Notes: a model not told the origin generated them from the letters alone. Shown: positions 31,608 through 40,865, counted from the stretch's first letter. The stretch: DNA of 64,000 nt from Pseudochelatococcus contaminans (GCF_014195635.1 NZ_JACICC010000002.1:310001-374000); one strand, 5' to 3'. Numbers and translations are program-made.

Positions 31608-32408
31608 ATGAGCCTCGATGTGGTCGACCTGAGAAATTTCTATTCCAGCCCGCTGGGCACAGTCGCGCGTCGGCTGGTGTCGAAGGCGGTCGAGCGAATC
31701 TGGCCCGATGTGCGCGGCCAGAACGTTCTGGGCTTCGGCTATCCGACGCCTTATCTGGCCTCGTTGCGCGCCAGCGCGGACAGGGTCGTGGCCTTCATGC
31801 CCGCGACACAGGGTGTGACGCATTGGCCCCGGCAAGGCCCCTCAGCAACGGCGCTGGTCAGCAGGGGCGCGTTGCCACTGCAGATCGGCAGTGTCGACCG
31901 GGTGATTCTGGCGCATGCGCTGGAAACCACGGATTCGCCACTGGCGCTGATGGAGGAAATCTGGCGCGTGCTGACGCCCGGCGGCCGGGTGATCGTCATC
32001 GTGCCGAACCGGCGCGGCCTGTGGGCGCGCATGGACAGCACCCCCTTCGGCCACGGGCAGCCGTTCAGCCGCTCCCAGTTGACCGCGCTGATGCAGCAAA
32101 GCCTGTTTGCGCCTGAAACATGGAGTGAAGCGCTCTATATACCGCCCGTGCCGCGCCGGCTGGCGCTGCGCTCTGCCGTGGCGTTCGAGCGAATCGGCGC
32201 TGGCCTGTCGCTGCCGTTTGCAGGCGTCCATGTGATGGAAGCGGTGAAACAGCTCTATCGTCCGATTTCGGTGCCAAGGCCCGTGCGGGCGGTTCGCCTG
32301 TCGCCGGTTATGGCTCCCGTTCCATCAACCCGTGCGGCAACGAGCGAGCCGTCTTCCACGCTGCGCACGCCGACACCAACGCAAACCTCCCCCCATACAA
32401 CTGCCTGA
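31608..32408 (+). CDS. Class I SAM-dependent methyltransferase
   Basis: 266 residues. The SAM-binding fold shows 'VLGFGYPTPYL' (motif I), 'IGSVDRVILAHALETTDSPLALMEEIWRVLTPGGRVIVIVPN' and 'FGHGQPFSRSQLTALM'. This methyltransferase type 11 group lies divergent from gloB in many Hyphomicrobiales. The C-terminal 40 residues are Pro/Thr/Ser-rich and probably disordered. The substrate is unknown. Confidence 0.83.
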   Translation: MSLDVVDLRNFYSSPLGTVARRLVSKAVERIWPDVRGQNVLGFGYPTPYLASLRASADRVVAFMPATQGVTHWPRQGPSATALVSRGALPLQIGSVDRVILAHALETTDSPLALMEEIWRVLTPGGRVIVIVPNRRGLWARMDSTPFGHGQPFSRSQLTALMQQSLFAPETWSEALYIPPVPRRLALRSAVAFERIGAGLSLPFAGVHVMEAVKQLYRPISVPRPVRAVRLSPVMAPVPSTRAATSEPSSTLRTPTPTQTSPHTTA

Positions 32409-32515
32409 CTTATGCTTGACTTGCCACCGCCACGACGCCAAGGTCCGCTCGTCAAGCGCCCGCGCCGGGGGCGCGGGGCGGTCTCACCTGTGGCATTCAA
32501 CCGGCAGCTGGCGGA

Positions 32516-33472
32516 ATGATGCGAAGCTACCTCGACTTTGAAAAACCCGTTGCCGAACTCGAAGCCAAGATCGGGGAATTGAGAGCGCTCGGCGATTCGG
32601 GAGACGCTGTCGCCATCCATGATGAAATTGCGCACCTCGAAACGAAAGCGCGCAAGGCGCTGAACGATCTTTACGCCGCACTGACGCCCTGGCAGAAAAC
32701 GCTGGTGGCGCGTCATCCCCAGCGCCCGCATTTCATGGACTATCTCGATGGTCTGATAACCGATTTCACGCCGCTGGCGGGCGATCGCAAGTTCGGCGAA
32801 GATGAAGCCATTCTCGGCGGTCTCGGACGCTTCCGGGGTGAGGCCGTCTGCATTATCGGGCAGGAAAAGGGCTCGTCCACGGAAACCCGCATCCGCCATA
32901 ACTTCGGCATGGCCCGGCCGGAAGGCTACCGCAAGGCGGTGCGCCTGATGGAACTCGCGGGCCGCTTCAACCTGCCGGTCATCACCTTCGTCGATACGGC
33001 GGGCGCCTATCCCGGCATTGGCGCGGAAGAGCGCGGGCAGGCTGAAGCCATCGCCCGCTCCACCGACGCGTGCCTGCTTCTGCCGACCCCCAACGTCTCC
33101 ATCGTCATCGGCGAGGGCGGCTCCGGTGGCGCAATTGCGCTGGCCACGGCCAACCGCGTGCTGATGCTGGAACACGCTATTTATTCAGTGATCTCGCCGG
33201 AAGGCGCGGCCTCGATCCTGTGGCGCGATCCCACCCGTGCGCAGGATGCGGCCACCGCGATGAAGATCACCGCGCAGGATCTTCTCCGGCTGCACATTAT
33301 CGATGCTATCGTGCCCGAACCGACGGGCGGGGCGCACCGCGATCCTGAAACCGCCATCCGCACGGCGGGCGACGCCATCGCCGCATCGTTGCAGGAACTG
33401 TCTGGACTGAGCGAAGAGGCAATCAAGCGCGACCGCGCCGACAAGTTCCTCGACATTGGCCGCAAGCTTTAA
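32516..33472 (+). CDS. accA: Acetyl-CoA carboxylase carboxyltransferase subunit alpha
   Basis: Pairs with AccD to form malonyl-CoA in fatty acid synthesis. 318 residues with '[18 protein letters not shown]' at the start, '[24 protein letters not shown]', the oxyanion '[11 protein letters not shown]' and '[16 protein letters not shown]'. Two adjacent ATGs (32516, 32519) are possible starts. The stop codon falls inside a tandem repeat. Confidence 0.96.
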   Translation: MMRSYLDFEKPVAELEAKIGELRALGDSGDAVAIHDEIAHLETKARKALNDLYAALTPWQKTLVARHPQRPHFMDYLDGLITDFTPLAGDRKFGEDEAILGGLGRFRGEAVCIIGQEKGSSTETRIRHNFGMARPEGYRKAVRLMELAGRFNLPVITFVDTAGAYPGIGAEERGQAEAIARSTDACLLLPTPNVSIVIGEGGSGGAIALATANRVLMLEHAIYSVISPEGAASILWRDPTRAQDAATAMKITAQDLLRLHIIDAIVPEPTGGAHRDPETAIRTAGDAIAASLQELSGLSEEAIKRDRADKFLDIGRKL

Positions 33473-33490
33473 GAACCAAGCTTTAAGAAC
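33463..33490. repeat. 14-bp tandem duplication across the accA stop codon
   Basis: CAAGCTTTAAGAAC occurs exactly at 33463-33476 and 33477-33490. The first copy encodes the last two residues and the TAA stop; the second is just downstream. It parallels the duplication at the end of fba. Confidence 0.9.
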
Positions 33491-33497
33491 AGAGTGT

Positions 33498-33527
33498 TTC
33501 CGATCAGACGATTCCATCTGATCGGAA
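33498..33527. terminator. Palindromic hairpin between convergent accA and qor
   Basis: TTCCGATCAGA and TCTGATCGGAA form a perfect 11-bp stem with an 8-base loop. It lies 6 bp from the qor stop. No U tract on either side, so it may be a terminator-like or dispersed palindrome; a similar stem follows gltD at 52849. Confidence 0.55.
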
Positions 33528-33533
33528 GGCGCT

Positions 33534-34535
33534 TCAGTTGACAGCCAGAACGATCTTGCCGATGTGGCCGCTCGACTCCATCAACTCATGGGCGGCAGCG
33601 GCTTCCTCAAGCGGCAACACGGTATGGATCACCGGCAGGCATCGCCCGGTGCTCAGCAGCGGCCATACCTTTTCCCGCAGGGCTTCAGCAATCACGACTT
33701 TTTCCGCCAGCGGGCGCGAACGCAGCGTGGAGCCGGTGTGCGTGAACCGTTTCAGCATCAGCCGCGTGAAGTCGATTTCCACCTTCGCACCTTTAAGAAA
33801 GGCGATCTGCACGATACGTCCATCCTGCGCGGCGGCCTGATAGTTGCGTGCGATGTAATCGCCGCCGACCATGTCGAGGATAACGTTCGCACCCCGGCCA
33901 TCGGTCGCTTCCTTGACGGCGGCAACGAAGTCCTGCTCGCGATAATCGATGGCCAGATCGGCGCCCAGCCGCAGGCAGGCGGCGCATTTCTCAGGCGAGC
34001 CAGCTGTTGTCAGAACCCGTGCGCCGAAGGCCTTGCCGAGCTGGATGGCGGTCGTGCCGATGCCGGATGTACCGCCGTGGACGAGCAGCGTCTCCCCGGC
34101 CGCGAGCCGCCCGCGGTCGAATACGTTCGACCATACGGTGAAGACGGTTTCGGGGATCGCCGCGGCAGCGACGAAGTCGAGCCCGTCGGGGATGGGCAGC
34201 GCAAGCGCGGCGTCGGCGATGCAATATTGCGCATAGCCGCCACCCGTGACGAGCGCGGTGACATGCGCACCGAGAGCCGGCTGCGTCACCCCCTCGCCAA
34301 CCGCGACGACTTCCCCGGCCACTTCAAGGCCGGGAATATCCGAAGCTCCCGGAGGGGCGGGATAGCGGCCCTGCCGCTGCACCACATCCGGCCGGTTGAC
34401 GCCGGCCGCGCGCACGCGCACCAGCACCTCTCCCGGCCCCGGACGCGGCACTGGCCGGCGCTCGGGGACGAGCACCTCGGGACCACCCGGCGCGGAAATG
34501 CCGATAACGGTCTGCTCTTCGGGAAACGATGCCAT
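33534..34535 (-). CDS. NAD(P)H-quinone oxidoreductase (zinc-less MDR family)
   Basis: 333 residues of the quinone oxidoreductase/PIG3 branch: 'RVRAAGVNRPDVVQRQGRYPAPPGASDIPGLEVAGEV', the nucleotide loop 'HGGTSGIGTTAIQLGKAFGARV' and 'VILDMVGGDYIARN'. It lacks the zinc ligands of alcohol dehydrogenases. It lies 6 bp downstream of galU on the same strand, so the two are probably co-transcribed. Confidence 0.9.
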   Translation of the reverse strand: MASFPEEQTVIGISAPGGPEVLVPERRPVPRPGPGEVLVRVRAAGVNRPDVVQRQGRYPAPPGASDIPGLEVAGEVVAVGEGVTQPALGAHVTALVTGGGYAQYCIADAALALPIPDGLDFVAAAAIPETVFTVWSNVFDRGRLAAGETLLVHGGTSGIGTTAIQLGKAFGARVLTTAGSPEKCAACLRLGADLAIDYREQDFVAAVKEATDGRGANVILDMVGGDYIARNYQAAAQDGRIVQIAFLKGAKVEIDFTRLMLKRFTHTGSTLRSRPLAEKVVIAEALREKVWPLLSTGRCLPVIHTVLPLEEAAAAHELMESSGHIGKIVLAVN

Positions 34536-34541
34536 GGCGGC

Positions 34542-35417
34542 TCAGCGATCCAGCAGCTTGCTGAGAGCGGCGCGGAAATCGCCGGCCAGATCCTCGCGCG
34601 CCAGTGCATAGGCGACATTGGCAGCGAGAAAGCCGATCTTGGAACCGCAGTCGTAGATATCGCCATCAAAGCGATATGCGGAGAACTCCTGCGTCTTCGC
34701 CAGCGTGATCATGGCGTCGGTGAGCTGGATCTCGCCACCCGCGCCATGCTCCTGCTTCGCCAGAATGTCGAAGATCTCCGGCTGTAGAATGTAGCGTCCG
34801 GAAATGGCGAGATCGGAAGGCGCCGTACCGCGAGGAGGCTTCTCGACCATGGCCCGGATAGGCGACACCTTGGCGCTCGGGTCTTCGACGTCTACGATTC
34901 CGTATTGGTGCGTCTGGTCCTGAGGAACCTGATACACACCGACGATGTTGCCGCCCGTCTCGTTATAGGCTTCGATCATGCCGCGCAGGCATGGAACGGG
35001 CGCGTGATGCAGCATATCCGGCAGCAGGAGGGCGAAAGGCTCATTGCCGAGGATTTCGCGCGCGCACCACACGGCATGCCCGAGTCCCAACGGGTTCTGC
35101 TGGCGGGTGAAGCTGGTCTGGCCGGGGCCGGGCAGATCGCGCAGCAGCGCTTCCAGTTCCTTCGTCTTGCCGCGCTCCTGCAACGTGCGTTCAAGTTCGA
35201 ACTGGTTGTCGAAATGATCCTCGATCACAACCTTGTTGCGCCCGGTGACGAAGACCAGATGCTCGATCCCGGCAGCGCGCGCCTCGTCCACCACGTGCTG
35301 GATCACGGGCCTGTCGACCACGGTGAGCATTTCTTTCGGCATTGCCTTGGTCGCCGGGAGAAAGCGCGTGCCAAGGCCAGCGACGGGAAACACTGCCTTG
35401 CGGATAGGTTTGTTCAT
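34542..35417 (-). CDS. galU: UTP--glucose-1-phosphate uridylyltransferase
   Basis: Makes UDP-glucose for exopolysaccharide, lipopolysaccharide and glucans. 291 residues with 'FPVAGLGTRFLPATKAMPKEML', 'QHVVDEARAAGIEHLVFVTGRNK', 'NPLGLGHAVWCAREILG' and 'GGEIQLTDAM'. First gene of a two-gene unit with the quinone oxidoreductase. Confidence 0.96.
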   Translation of the reverse strand: MNKPIRKAVFPVAGLGTRFLPATKAMPKEMLTVVDRPVIQHVVDEARAAGIEHLVFVTGRNKVVIEDHFDNQFELERTLQERGKTKELEALLRDLPGPGQTSFTRQQNPLGLGHAVWCAREILGNEPFALLLPDMLHHAPVPCLRGMIEAYNETGGNIVGVYQVPQDQTHQYGIVDVEDPSAKVSPIRAMVEKPPRGTAPSDLAISGRYILQPEIFDILAKQEHGAGGEIQLTDAMITLAKTQEFSAYRFDGDIYDCGSKIGFLAANVAYALAREDLAGDFRAALSKLLDR

Positions 35418-35807
35418 TGCCGTTCCGACTTATGGGGGCGTTAAAGACCGGCGGACAGCGCCCCCTTCGACACTGCCCGCCCACATGAATAACGGCATCA
35501 TCACCGCCAAATTTCACCGCGTCCTGTATCATCATGACGCGAAATGAGCAAAGCGTGACATGCACTGTACTTAATCGTTGAAGACTGTTTCATCCGTTCA
35601 ACAATTTCTAAACCATATTTGCGCAACGATAACACCAGCATGAAACTGTTTGCTAAAGAGTTCGGTGCGATCGACAAACATGGGGAGCGATGCTGCCCTC
35701 CGGGTTGCCCGTCATCCGGCACAGGCCAAGCGTGACGAGCAGGCGGCTATCGCGGAAAGATATTGCGCGAAAAAATATTGCGCGAGACGATATTGATGGA
35801 GCGGCAG
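35418..35807. other. Divergent galU-mltB gap with ATATTGCGCGA repeats
   Basis: This 390-bp gap holds no gene. It is AT-rich from 35560 to 35660, where promoters are likely. At 35760-35795 ATATTGCGCGA occurs twice and ATATTG a third time, at 15- to 16-bp spacing, immediately before the mltB start. Confidence 0.55.
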
Positions 35808-37172
35808 ATGACGCGTGACAGGCAGTTCCCCGCACAAGAGCAGGAAGCCCTCCGGCCGCTGGCAGGCGGAAGGGCATACCCGGCCGCGCATCTGGGAATA
35901 ACCATCGCCGCCGCCACCCTGCTGGCCTCGTGCTCGTCCTTCGGCTTTTTCTCCGCCACCACGGTCGATACGGTGACGACGGCGTCGATTCCCGCGTCCC
36001 GCACGGCGGCTCCGGCTCCGGCAATGCCCTATGTGTCATCCGCTACGCAGGACGCTTCCATGCAGAGCTTTTCGGATTTCACCCGCGGGCTGTGGCCGGA
36101 AGCGTCGGCACGCGGCGTCTCGCGGCGCACGTTCGACACCGCCCTCGCGGGTGTGGAACCGAATGCGCGTATCATCGCGCTGACGAAAAAGCAGTCGGAG
36201 TTCGTCAAGCCGGTGTGGGACTATCTGGAGTCGGCCACTTCCGCGCAGCGGCTGTCGCGCGGACGCGCCGCGACAACGCAGTGGCGCGAGACGTTCGTCG
36301 CCGTCGAGCAGCGATTTGGCGTAGATCGAAAAGTAATTGCCGGCGTGTGGGGCATGGAGACCAATTTCGGCTCCACCATGGGCAGTCATTATGTCATCGA
36401 GGCGCTGGCAACACTGGCGCATGCGCAATATCGCGGACCATTCTTCCGCAACGAACTGCTGACCGCGCTCAAGATTCTGGATGAAGGCCACATCAACCGC
36501 GAAGGGATGATCGGGTCGTGGGCCGGCGCGATGGGGCAAACCCAGTTCATGCCCACCAGCTTCATGCGCTATGCCGTCGACTTCACCGGCGAGGGCCGGC
36601 GCGACATCTGGACATCCGTGCCGGATGCTCTCGCCTCCACCGGCAACTACCTGCGCGAACACGGCTGGGTCACGGGTCTGCCATGGGGCTTCGAGGTCAA
36701 GCTGCCGCAGAACTACAATTACCGCCAGCGCAACGGCGATTTCGGCACCTTCGCATCGGCCGGCGTGCGCCGCATGGATGGCAAGGCCATGCCGCGTACC
36801 GGCGAGGCGCGGCTGTTCATGCCAGCCGGCGCACGCGGCCCGGTGTTTCTGGTGACGAAGAACTTCGATGTCATCAAGCGCTATAACAACTCCGATTCCT
36901 ACGCGCTGGGCGTGGCCCTGCTCGGCGACATGATCCACGGCGGTCAGGGCGTGCAGGCTGCATGGCCCCGCGACGAAAAACCGTTGAGCCGCAATGAGCG
37001 CGAGGATCTGCAACGCTATCTGGCCCGGCTCGGTTACCCTGTCGGCGAGCCGGACGGGCGAATCGGCACCCAGACCCGCGCGGCGATCACCGCCTATCAG
37101 GAGCAGCGAGGCCTCGTGCCGGACGGGCATCCCAGCACCGCCCTGCTCGCGCATCTGCGACGCAACATCTGA
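35808..37172 (+). CDS. MltB-family lytic murein transglycosylase (lipoprotein)
   Basis: Cleaves peptidoglycan glycan strands to anhydro-muropeptides. From the ATG at 35808 (GGAG six bases upstream) about 454 residues: a long N-terminus before a lipobox 'LLASCSS', the transglycosylase domain with the catalytic Glu in 'GVWGMETNFGSTMGSH', 'GSWAGAMGQTQFMPTSF' and 'GNYLREHGWVTG', and a C-terminal peptidoglycan_binding_1 domain ('LQRYLARLGYPVGEPDGRIG...TRAAITAYQ'). Confidence 0.92.
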   Translation: MTRDRQFPAQEQEALRPLAGGRAYPAAHLGITIAAATLLASCSSFGFFSATTVDTVTTASIPASRTAAPAPAMPYVSSATQDASMQSFSDFTRGLWPEASARGVSRRTFDTALAGVEPNARIIALTKKQSEFVKPVWDYLESATSAQRLSRGRAATTQWRETFVAVEQRFGVDRKVIAGVWGMETNFGSTMGSHYVIEALATLAHAQYRGPFFRNELLTALKILDEGHINREGMIGSWAGAMGQTQFMPTSFMRYAVDFTGEGRRDIWTSVPDALASTGNYLREHGWVTGLPWGFEVKLPQNYNYRQRNGDFGTFASAGVRRMDGKAMPRTGEARLFMPAGARGPVFLVTKNFDVIKRYNNSDSYALGVALLGDMIHGGQGVQAAWPRDEKPLSRNEREDLQRYLARLGYPVGEPDGRIGTQTRAAITAYQEQRGLVPDGHPSTALLAHLRRNI

Positions 37173-37180
37173 GCAGCCTG

Positions 37181-37280
37181 GAGCGCCTTCAAGCGAAGCG
37201 GATACCGCTTTGCTTGAAGAAAACACGTAAGACCAATAAGATAGAGCACTTCTGCGTTTCAACGAAATGCCGAAATGCTC
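37181..37280. repeat. Dispersed-type palindromic element after mltB
   Basis: CTTCAAGCGAAGCGG (37187-37201) pairs with CCGCTTTGCTTGAAG (37205-37219), followed by GAAAAC; a second stem TAGAGCA...TGCTCTA encloses GCGTTTC-AAC-GAAATGC (about 37232-37281). Palindromes of this 'GAGCG-TTCAAGCGAAG-GGATACC' type recur between genes in many Hyphomicrobiales genomes. The remainder of the gap to 37462 shows no gene. Confidence 0.5.
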
Positions 37281-37462
37281 TAACCTCTTTTCTTCATGCG
37301 CGATTCACCTTGTCGCCCGTGATACGGGATAACGATACATGGCAGACGGGACTCGCGTGTTCCGATGCCGTAGGATAAATAGTTGTGCCCGATCGTGTTG
37401 GCGATGCGGAGAAAAGACGTCGAGACGTTTTCCGTCACCCAACACTTCATAATGAGTAGTCC

Positions 37463-38791
37463 ATGCCGATGCGTCGGAACAGGTTTCCAGCAAGAGGGCG
37501 AAAATGCCTGCTGGTTGCAGGTCTCGCAGCGATTATCGCTGCGGGAGGAACGACGTATGCGGCAGCAGATCCGCTGACGCGCTTTCTCGACGGACTATTC
37601 AAACAGGAGCAGCCGCAAGCGCAGCCGCAGGCCAAGCCCCGTGCGGCGCCACAAAAACCGCGCCCGGCGACCCGGCAGGTGCCGCGCAAGCCTCAACCCG
37701 CGACCGTGATCGTGCGTGACGCCCAACAAAAGCGCGAGGCCAATGCCTTCATCGCCGTGATCGGCGACTCGCTGGCCGAATCGCTGGTCGGCGGTCTGCG
37801 CGACGCGTTCGCCGCAACGAACGAAATCGCAGTCGTCAACCGCGCATCCAACCGCAATGCCCTGGGGCGCACGCAGGATGAGGACTGGAAGTTTCTCACC
37901 CGTGATTATATGCGCGACAGCAACGCCGCCACGCAGCCCATCACACTCGGCGTTGTATTATTCGGCGCGGATGACAAGCAGAGCATTCTCGACGGGACCG
38001 GCAAGCCGGTGCCTTTCGGCACGCCGGAATGGCAGGCGGCGATGTCCGCGCACATCGACACGGCCATCCGCGCATTTGCGGACCGTGGCGTGCCATTGGT
38101 CTGGGTCGGCCCGCCGCCGATGAGGGCCGAGGCGCACAACGCCATGTCCGCCGCGCTGAACGCTTTGTATCGCGAGGAAGTGCTGAAGGCCGGCGGCGTG
38201 TTCGTCGACATCTGGAGCGCTTTTTCCAGCGAAGACAAAGGGTTCATCGCCAATGGCCCGGACGTCAGGGGGCAGGATGCACGTCTGCGTACCGCAGATG
38301 GCGTCGGCCTCACAGCCAGCGGTGCGCGCAAGGTGGCGCATTTCACCGAAATCGAGATCCGGCGCCTGCTGCAAGCGCGCGGCATAGCGACGGTGATCGC
38401 CTCCCCTACCGGCGCCACGGACAACCAGAGCACCGGCGGCCCGTCCGACGCGCTTCTGTCACTGCCGGACATGCCTGTGCCGGTGGTGATTCCGGTCAAG
38501 CCCGTGGCTGGTCCGATTCTGCCGCTGCTGGCGCTTCAGCCGACGCCCGATGGCACGCTGCTGCATAATCGCCCGGCGGCCAAGGGAGACGCGGCAGCGC
38601 TCATTCACCGTGTCTACGGCGAAGGACGCGCGCCGGAACCCGTCACTGGCCGGGCTGACGATTTTTCCTGGCAGAACAATGCCATAGCAGGCGATTTCGT
38701 ACCGGCCTCAGTGCCGGATCACGCTGCCCTGCCTTCCACCGACGATGGCGGAAACGATCCCATGGCTGTCGCGGCCCGCAGCGCGCCTTGA
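37463..38791 (+). CDS. SGNH/GDSL hydrolase-like protein (DUF459)
   Basis: 442 residues. A basic N-terminus and hydrophobic segment (about 13-35) look like a signal or anchor; a Pro/Gln/Lys-rich linker follows (about 45-85). The SGNH domain starts with the nucleophile block 'IAVIGDSLAESLVGGL', has 'VVNRASNRN', 'LFGADDKQSI' and 'VWVGPPPMRAE', and a late Asp/His-type region 'TADGVGLTASGARKVAHF'. DUF459 proteins are periplasmic and thought to act on sugar esters. The C-terminal 120 residues are low complexity. Confidence 0.85.
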   Translation: MPMRRNRFPARGRKCLLVAGLAAIIAAGGTTYAAADPLTRFLDGLFKQEQPQAQPQAKPRAAPQKPRPATRQVPRKPQPATVIVRDAQQKREANAFIAVIGDSLAESLVGGLRDAFAATNEIAVVNRASNRNALGRTQDEDWKFLTRDYMRDSNAATQPITLGVVLFGADDKQSILDGTGKPVPFGTPEWQAAMSAHIDTAIRAFADRGVPLVWVGPPPMRAEAHNAMSAALNALYREEVLKAGGVFVDIWSAFSSEDKGFIANGPDVRGQDARLRTADGVGLTASGARKVAHFTEIEIRRLLQARGIATVIASPTGATDNQSTGGPSDALLSLPDMPVPVVIPVKPVAGPILPLLALQPTPDGTLLHNRPAAKGDAAALIHRVYGEGRAPEPVTGRADDFSWQNNAIAGDFVPASVPDHAALPSTDDGGNDPMAVAARSAP

Positions 38792-38819
38792 AACAACCGC
38801 CGAAACCGCTGAAAATGTG

Positions 38820-39013
38820 AAAAAACCCGCCCTGCGCCGCAGGACGGGTTTCGCATCTTGAACGATGCTGTTCAGAAGGGCGCTCTGGATACGCCGTTTG
38901 TTGCCTACCCTTATAATCGGGCGTTGCTTCCCTAGACCTGGGCCGCTGCGTCGAGGCGCGCGGTTCTTATCGTTTCGCAATCCAGGATAGGGGCCCTTAG
39001 AGGCAACCGTTCT
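38820..39013 (-). ncRNA. Structured ncRNA (6S-like rod) with own promoter and terminator
   Basis: On the minus strand a TATAGA -10-like box (39020-39025) precedes about 190 nt ending in a strong terminator. That stem, ACCCGTCCTGC/GCAGGGCGGGT (38825-38849), is followed by six Ts and has a G-U wobble only in this orientation; the plus strand would have an A-C mismatch. Inside, GTTGCCT (39002-39008) pairs with AGGCAAC (38900-38906), and CCCTA-CCTGG pairs with CCAGG-TAGGG, giving a long rod with a central bubble. This resembles 6S RNA, but I cannot confirm the family. A 27-nt stretch is nearly complementary to the alpha-r8-like RNA at 42.9 kb. Confidence 0.5.
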
Positions 39014-39201
39014 TGGATGTCTATAGTTGCGCACGAAACTTAATCGAATGCAACATTTTTTTGCATGCCCCGCCTGGAAGGCGATACAAAAAGCGACATG
39101 GCTTTGAAATTTACCACAAAAACGCTTCCATGAATTGTGGCCATTGCAAGGCTGCACGCCTTGCGTTACGACTTTCGACGAAAGAGTAAGGGGAGCATGC
39201 C

Positions 39202-39333
39202 GTGGTCACAGATCACGCGGACATGGATTATCGCGAACATGAACGGACCTACGCGGGTTTCGTCCGCCTGTTGAGGTCCGTCACGCTTGCGATTGTTGTT
39301 GTCCTGGTTCTGATGGCGGTCGTCCTCATCTAA
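39202..39333 (+). CDS. aa3-type cytochrome c oxidase subunit IV
   Basis: A 43-residue protein starting at GTG (39202), with GGGGAG seven bases upstream. It reads 'MVTDHADMDYREHERTYAGF', followed by one C-terminal transmembrane helix (about residues 24-43). This matches the tiny alphaproteobacterial aa3 oxidase subunit IV family, including the 'DMDYREHERTYAGF' block. It lies upstream of the pnt operon, the usual place in Hyphomicrobiales. Confidence 0.85.
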   Translation: MVTDHADMDYREHERTYAGFVRLLRSVTLAIVVVLVLMAVVLI

Positions 39334-39728
39334 TACGGTTTGCGTTCACATCGATTCAGCGAATTGAATGCAAGATGCGGTAAAATATGGAATTGAGGAC
39401 GCCGGATGTTCTGGGCCCGTCTGGTCATCGTACTGCTTAAAATAGTTCCAGCAAAAATTGGTGCTGTTTTTATTGCCGAAGTTGCGCTGGAACAGTGAGA
39501 TGAAATATTCCTGCGCTATGGAATGAAGACTGGGATGCTTTGTCGCTGCCGTGCTGTCATCCTTGTTTGTTATTCGACGTATAATCCGCTTGGCGATACC
39601 CGAAAACAGCGGATCGAACCGGGGCGGAACACCGCTCTTTACCTTTTGGCGCAATAGTGCCGGACATTTCGCCGTATCCGGCAAATCCCGGAATTAACGC
39701 TGTCTCGTACTGCTCTGGAGTGAATGCC
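39334..39728. other. 395-bp gap before pntAA
   Basis: Relatively AT-rich DNA between subunit IV and pntAA. I see no terminator and no recognisable gene; a 112-codon minus-strand open frame (39346-39684) has no family features. The pnt promoter should lie here. Confidence 0.5.
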
Positions 39729-40865
39729 ATGCTGGTCGCCATCCCGAAAGAAACCGTGGCCGATGAGAGCCGCGTCGCCGCAACACCTGAAACGGTCAAG
39801 AAATTCGTGGCGCTCGGCGCCGGGGTGCGAGTGCAGTCGGAAGCGGGCGTTGCATCGGGCATCCTCGACGCCGACTACGAGGCGGCAGGCGCATCCATCG
39901 CCGCCGATGCGGCAGCAACCCTCGCGGACGCGGACATCGTGCTGAAAGTACGCCGCCCCGATGCCGCCGAAACCGCGTTGCTCAAGCGCGGCGCCATCCT
40001 CATCGCGACACTCGACCCCTATGGCCATGAAGACGCTATCCGCGCGCTGGCCGATGCGGGCATCGTCGCCTTCGCCACGGAGCTGACGCCGCGCATCACG
40101 CGTGCGCAGGTGATGGACGTGTTGTCCTCGCAGGCCAACCTTGCCGGTTACCGCGCCGTGGTCGACGCCGCCGCGGAATACGGCCGCGCACTGCCGATGA
40201 TGATGACGGCGGCCGGCACGGTGCCGGCGGCGCGTGTGTTCATCATGGGCGCGGGCGTGGCCGGTTTGCAGGCCATCGCTACGGCGCGGCGTCTGGGAGC
40301 CATCGTCACCGCGACCGACGTGCGCCCCGCCGCGAAGGAACAGGTCGAATCGCTCGGCGCGAAGTTCATCGCCGTCGAGGACGAGGAATTCAAGCAGGCC
40401 GAAACCGCTGGCGGTTACGCCCGCGAGATGTCAGACGACTACAAGCGCAAGCAGGCGGATCTGGTTGCTTCCCACATCGCCAAGCAGGACATCGTCATCA
40501 CCACGGCGCTGATTCCCGGCCGTCCGGCTCCGCGCCTCGTGACCGACGCGATGGTGCGCTCCATGAAGCCCGGTTCCGTCCTTATCGACCTGGCGGTCGA
40601 GCGCGGCGGCAACGTCGAGGGTGCACAGGCCGGTGAGGTCGTGACGGTGGAGGGCGTGAAGATCGTTGGTCACCTCAACGTGCCGGGACGCCTCGCCGCC
40701 ACGGCATCGACGCTTTACGCCAAGAATTTGCTGGCCTTCGCCGAGCAGGTCATCGACCGGGAAACGAAGGCAATCGCCGTCAACTGGGACGACGAGATCA
40801 TCAAGGCAACGGCGCTCACGCGTGACGGCGCCGTCATCCACCCGGCCTTCCAGCCGAAATCCTGA
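39729..40865 (+). CDS. pntAA: NAD(P) transhydrogenase subunit alpha, part 1
   Basis: NAD(H)-binding subunit of the proton-translocating transhydrogenase, which makes NADPH from NADH. The ATG at 39729 has GGAG eight bases upstream and gives 378 residues: 'MLVAIPKETVADESRVAATPE', 'RITRAQVMDVLSSQANLAGYRAV', 'IMGAGVAGLQAIATARRLGAIVTATDVRP' and 'LIDLAVERGGNVEG'. It lacks the membrane part, which is a separate gene. Confidence 0.96.
   Translation: MLVAIPKETVADESRVAATPETVKKFVALGAGVRVQSEAGVASGILDADYEAAGASIAADAAATLADADIVLKVRRPDAAETALLKRGAILIATLDPYGHEDAIRALADAGIVAFATELTPRITRAQVMDVLSSQANLAGYRAVVDAAAEYGRALPMMMTAAGTVPAARVFIMGAGVAGLQAIATARRLGAIVTATDVRPAAKEQVESLGAKFIAVEDEEFKQAETAGGYAREMSDDYKRKQADLVASHIAKQDIVITTALIPGRPAPRLVTDAMVRSMKPGSVLIDLAVERGGNVEGAQAGEVVTVEGVKIVGHLNVPGRLAATASTLYAKNLLAFAEQVIDRETKAIAVNWDDEIIKATALTRDGAVIHPAFQPKS

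Noticed and set aside
39346-39684. 112-codon open frame on the minus strand before pntAA
   Set aside because: No recognisable motif, no good ribosome site, and it lies where the pnt promoter is expected.
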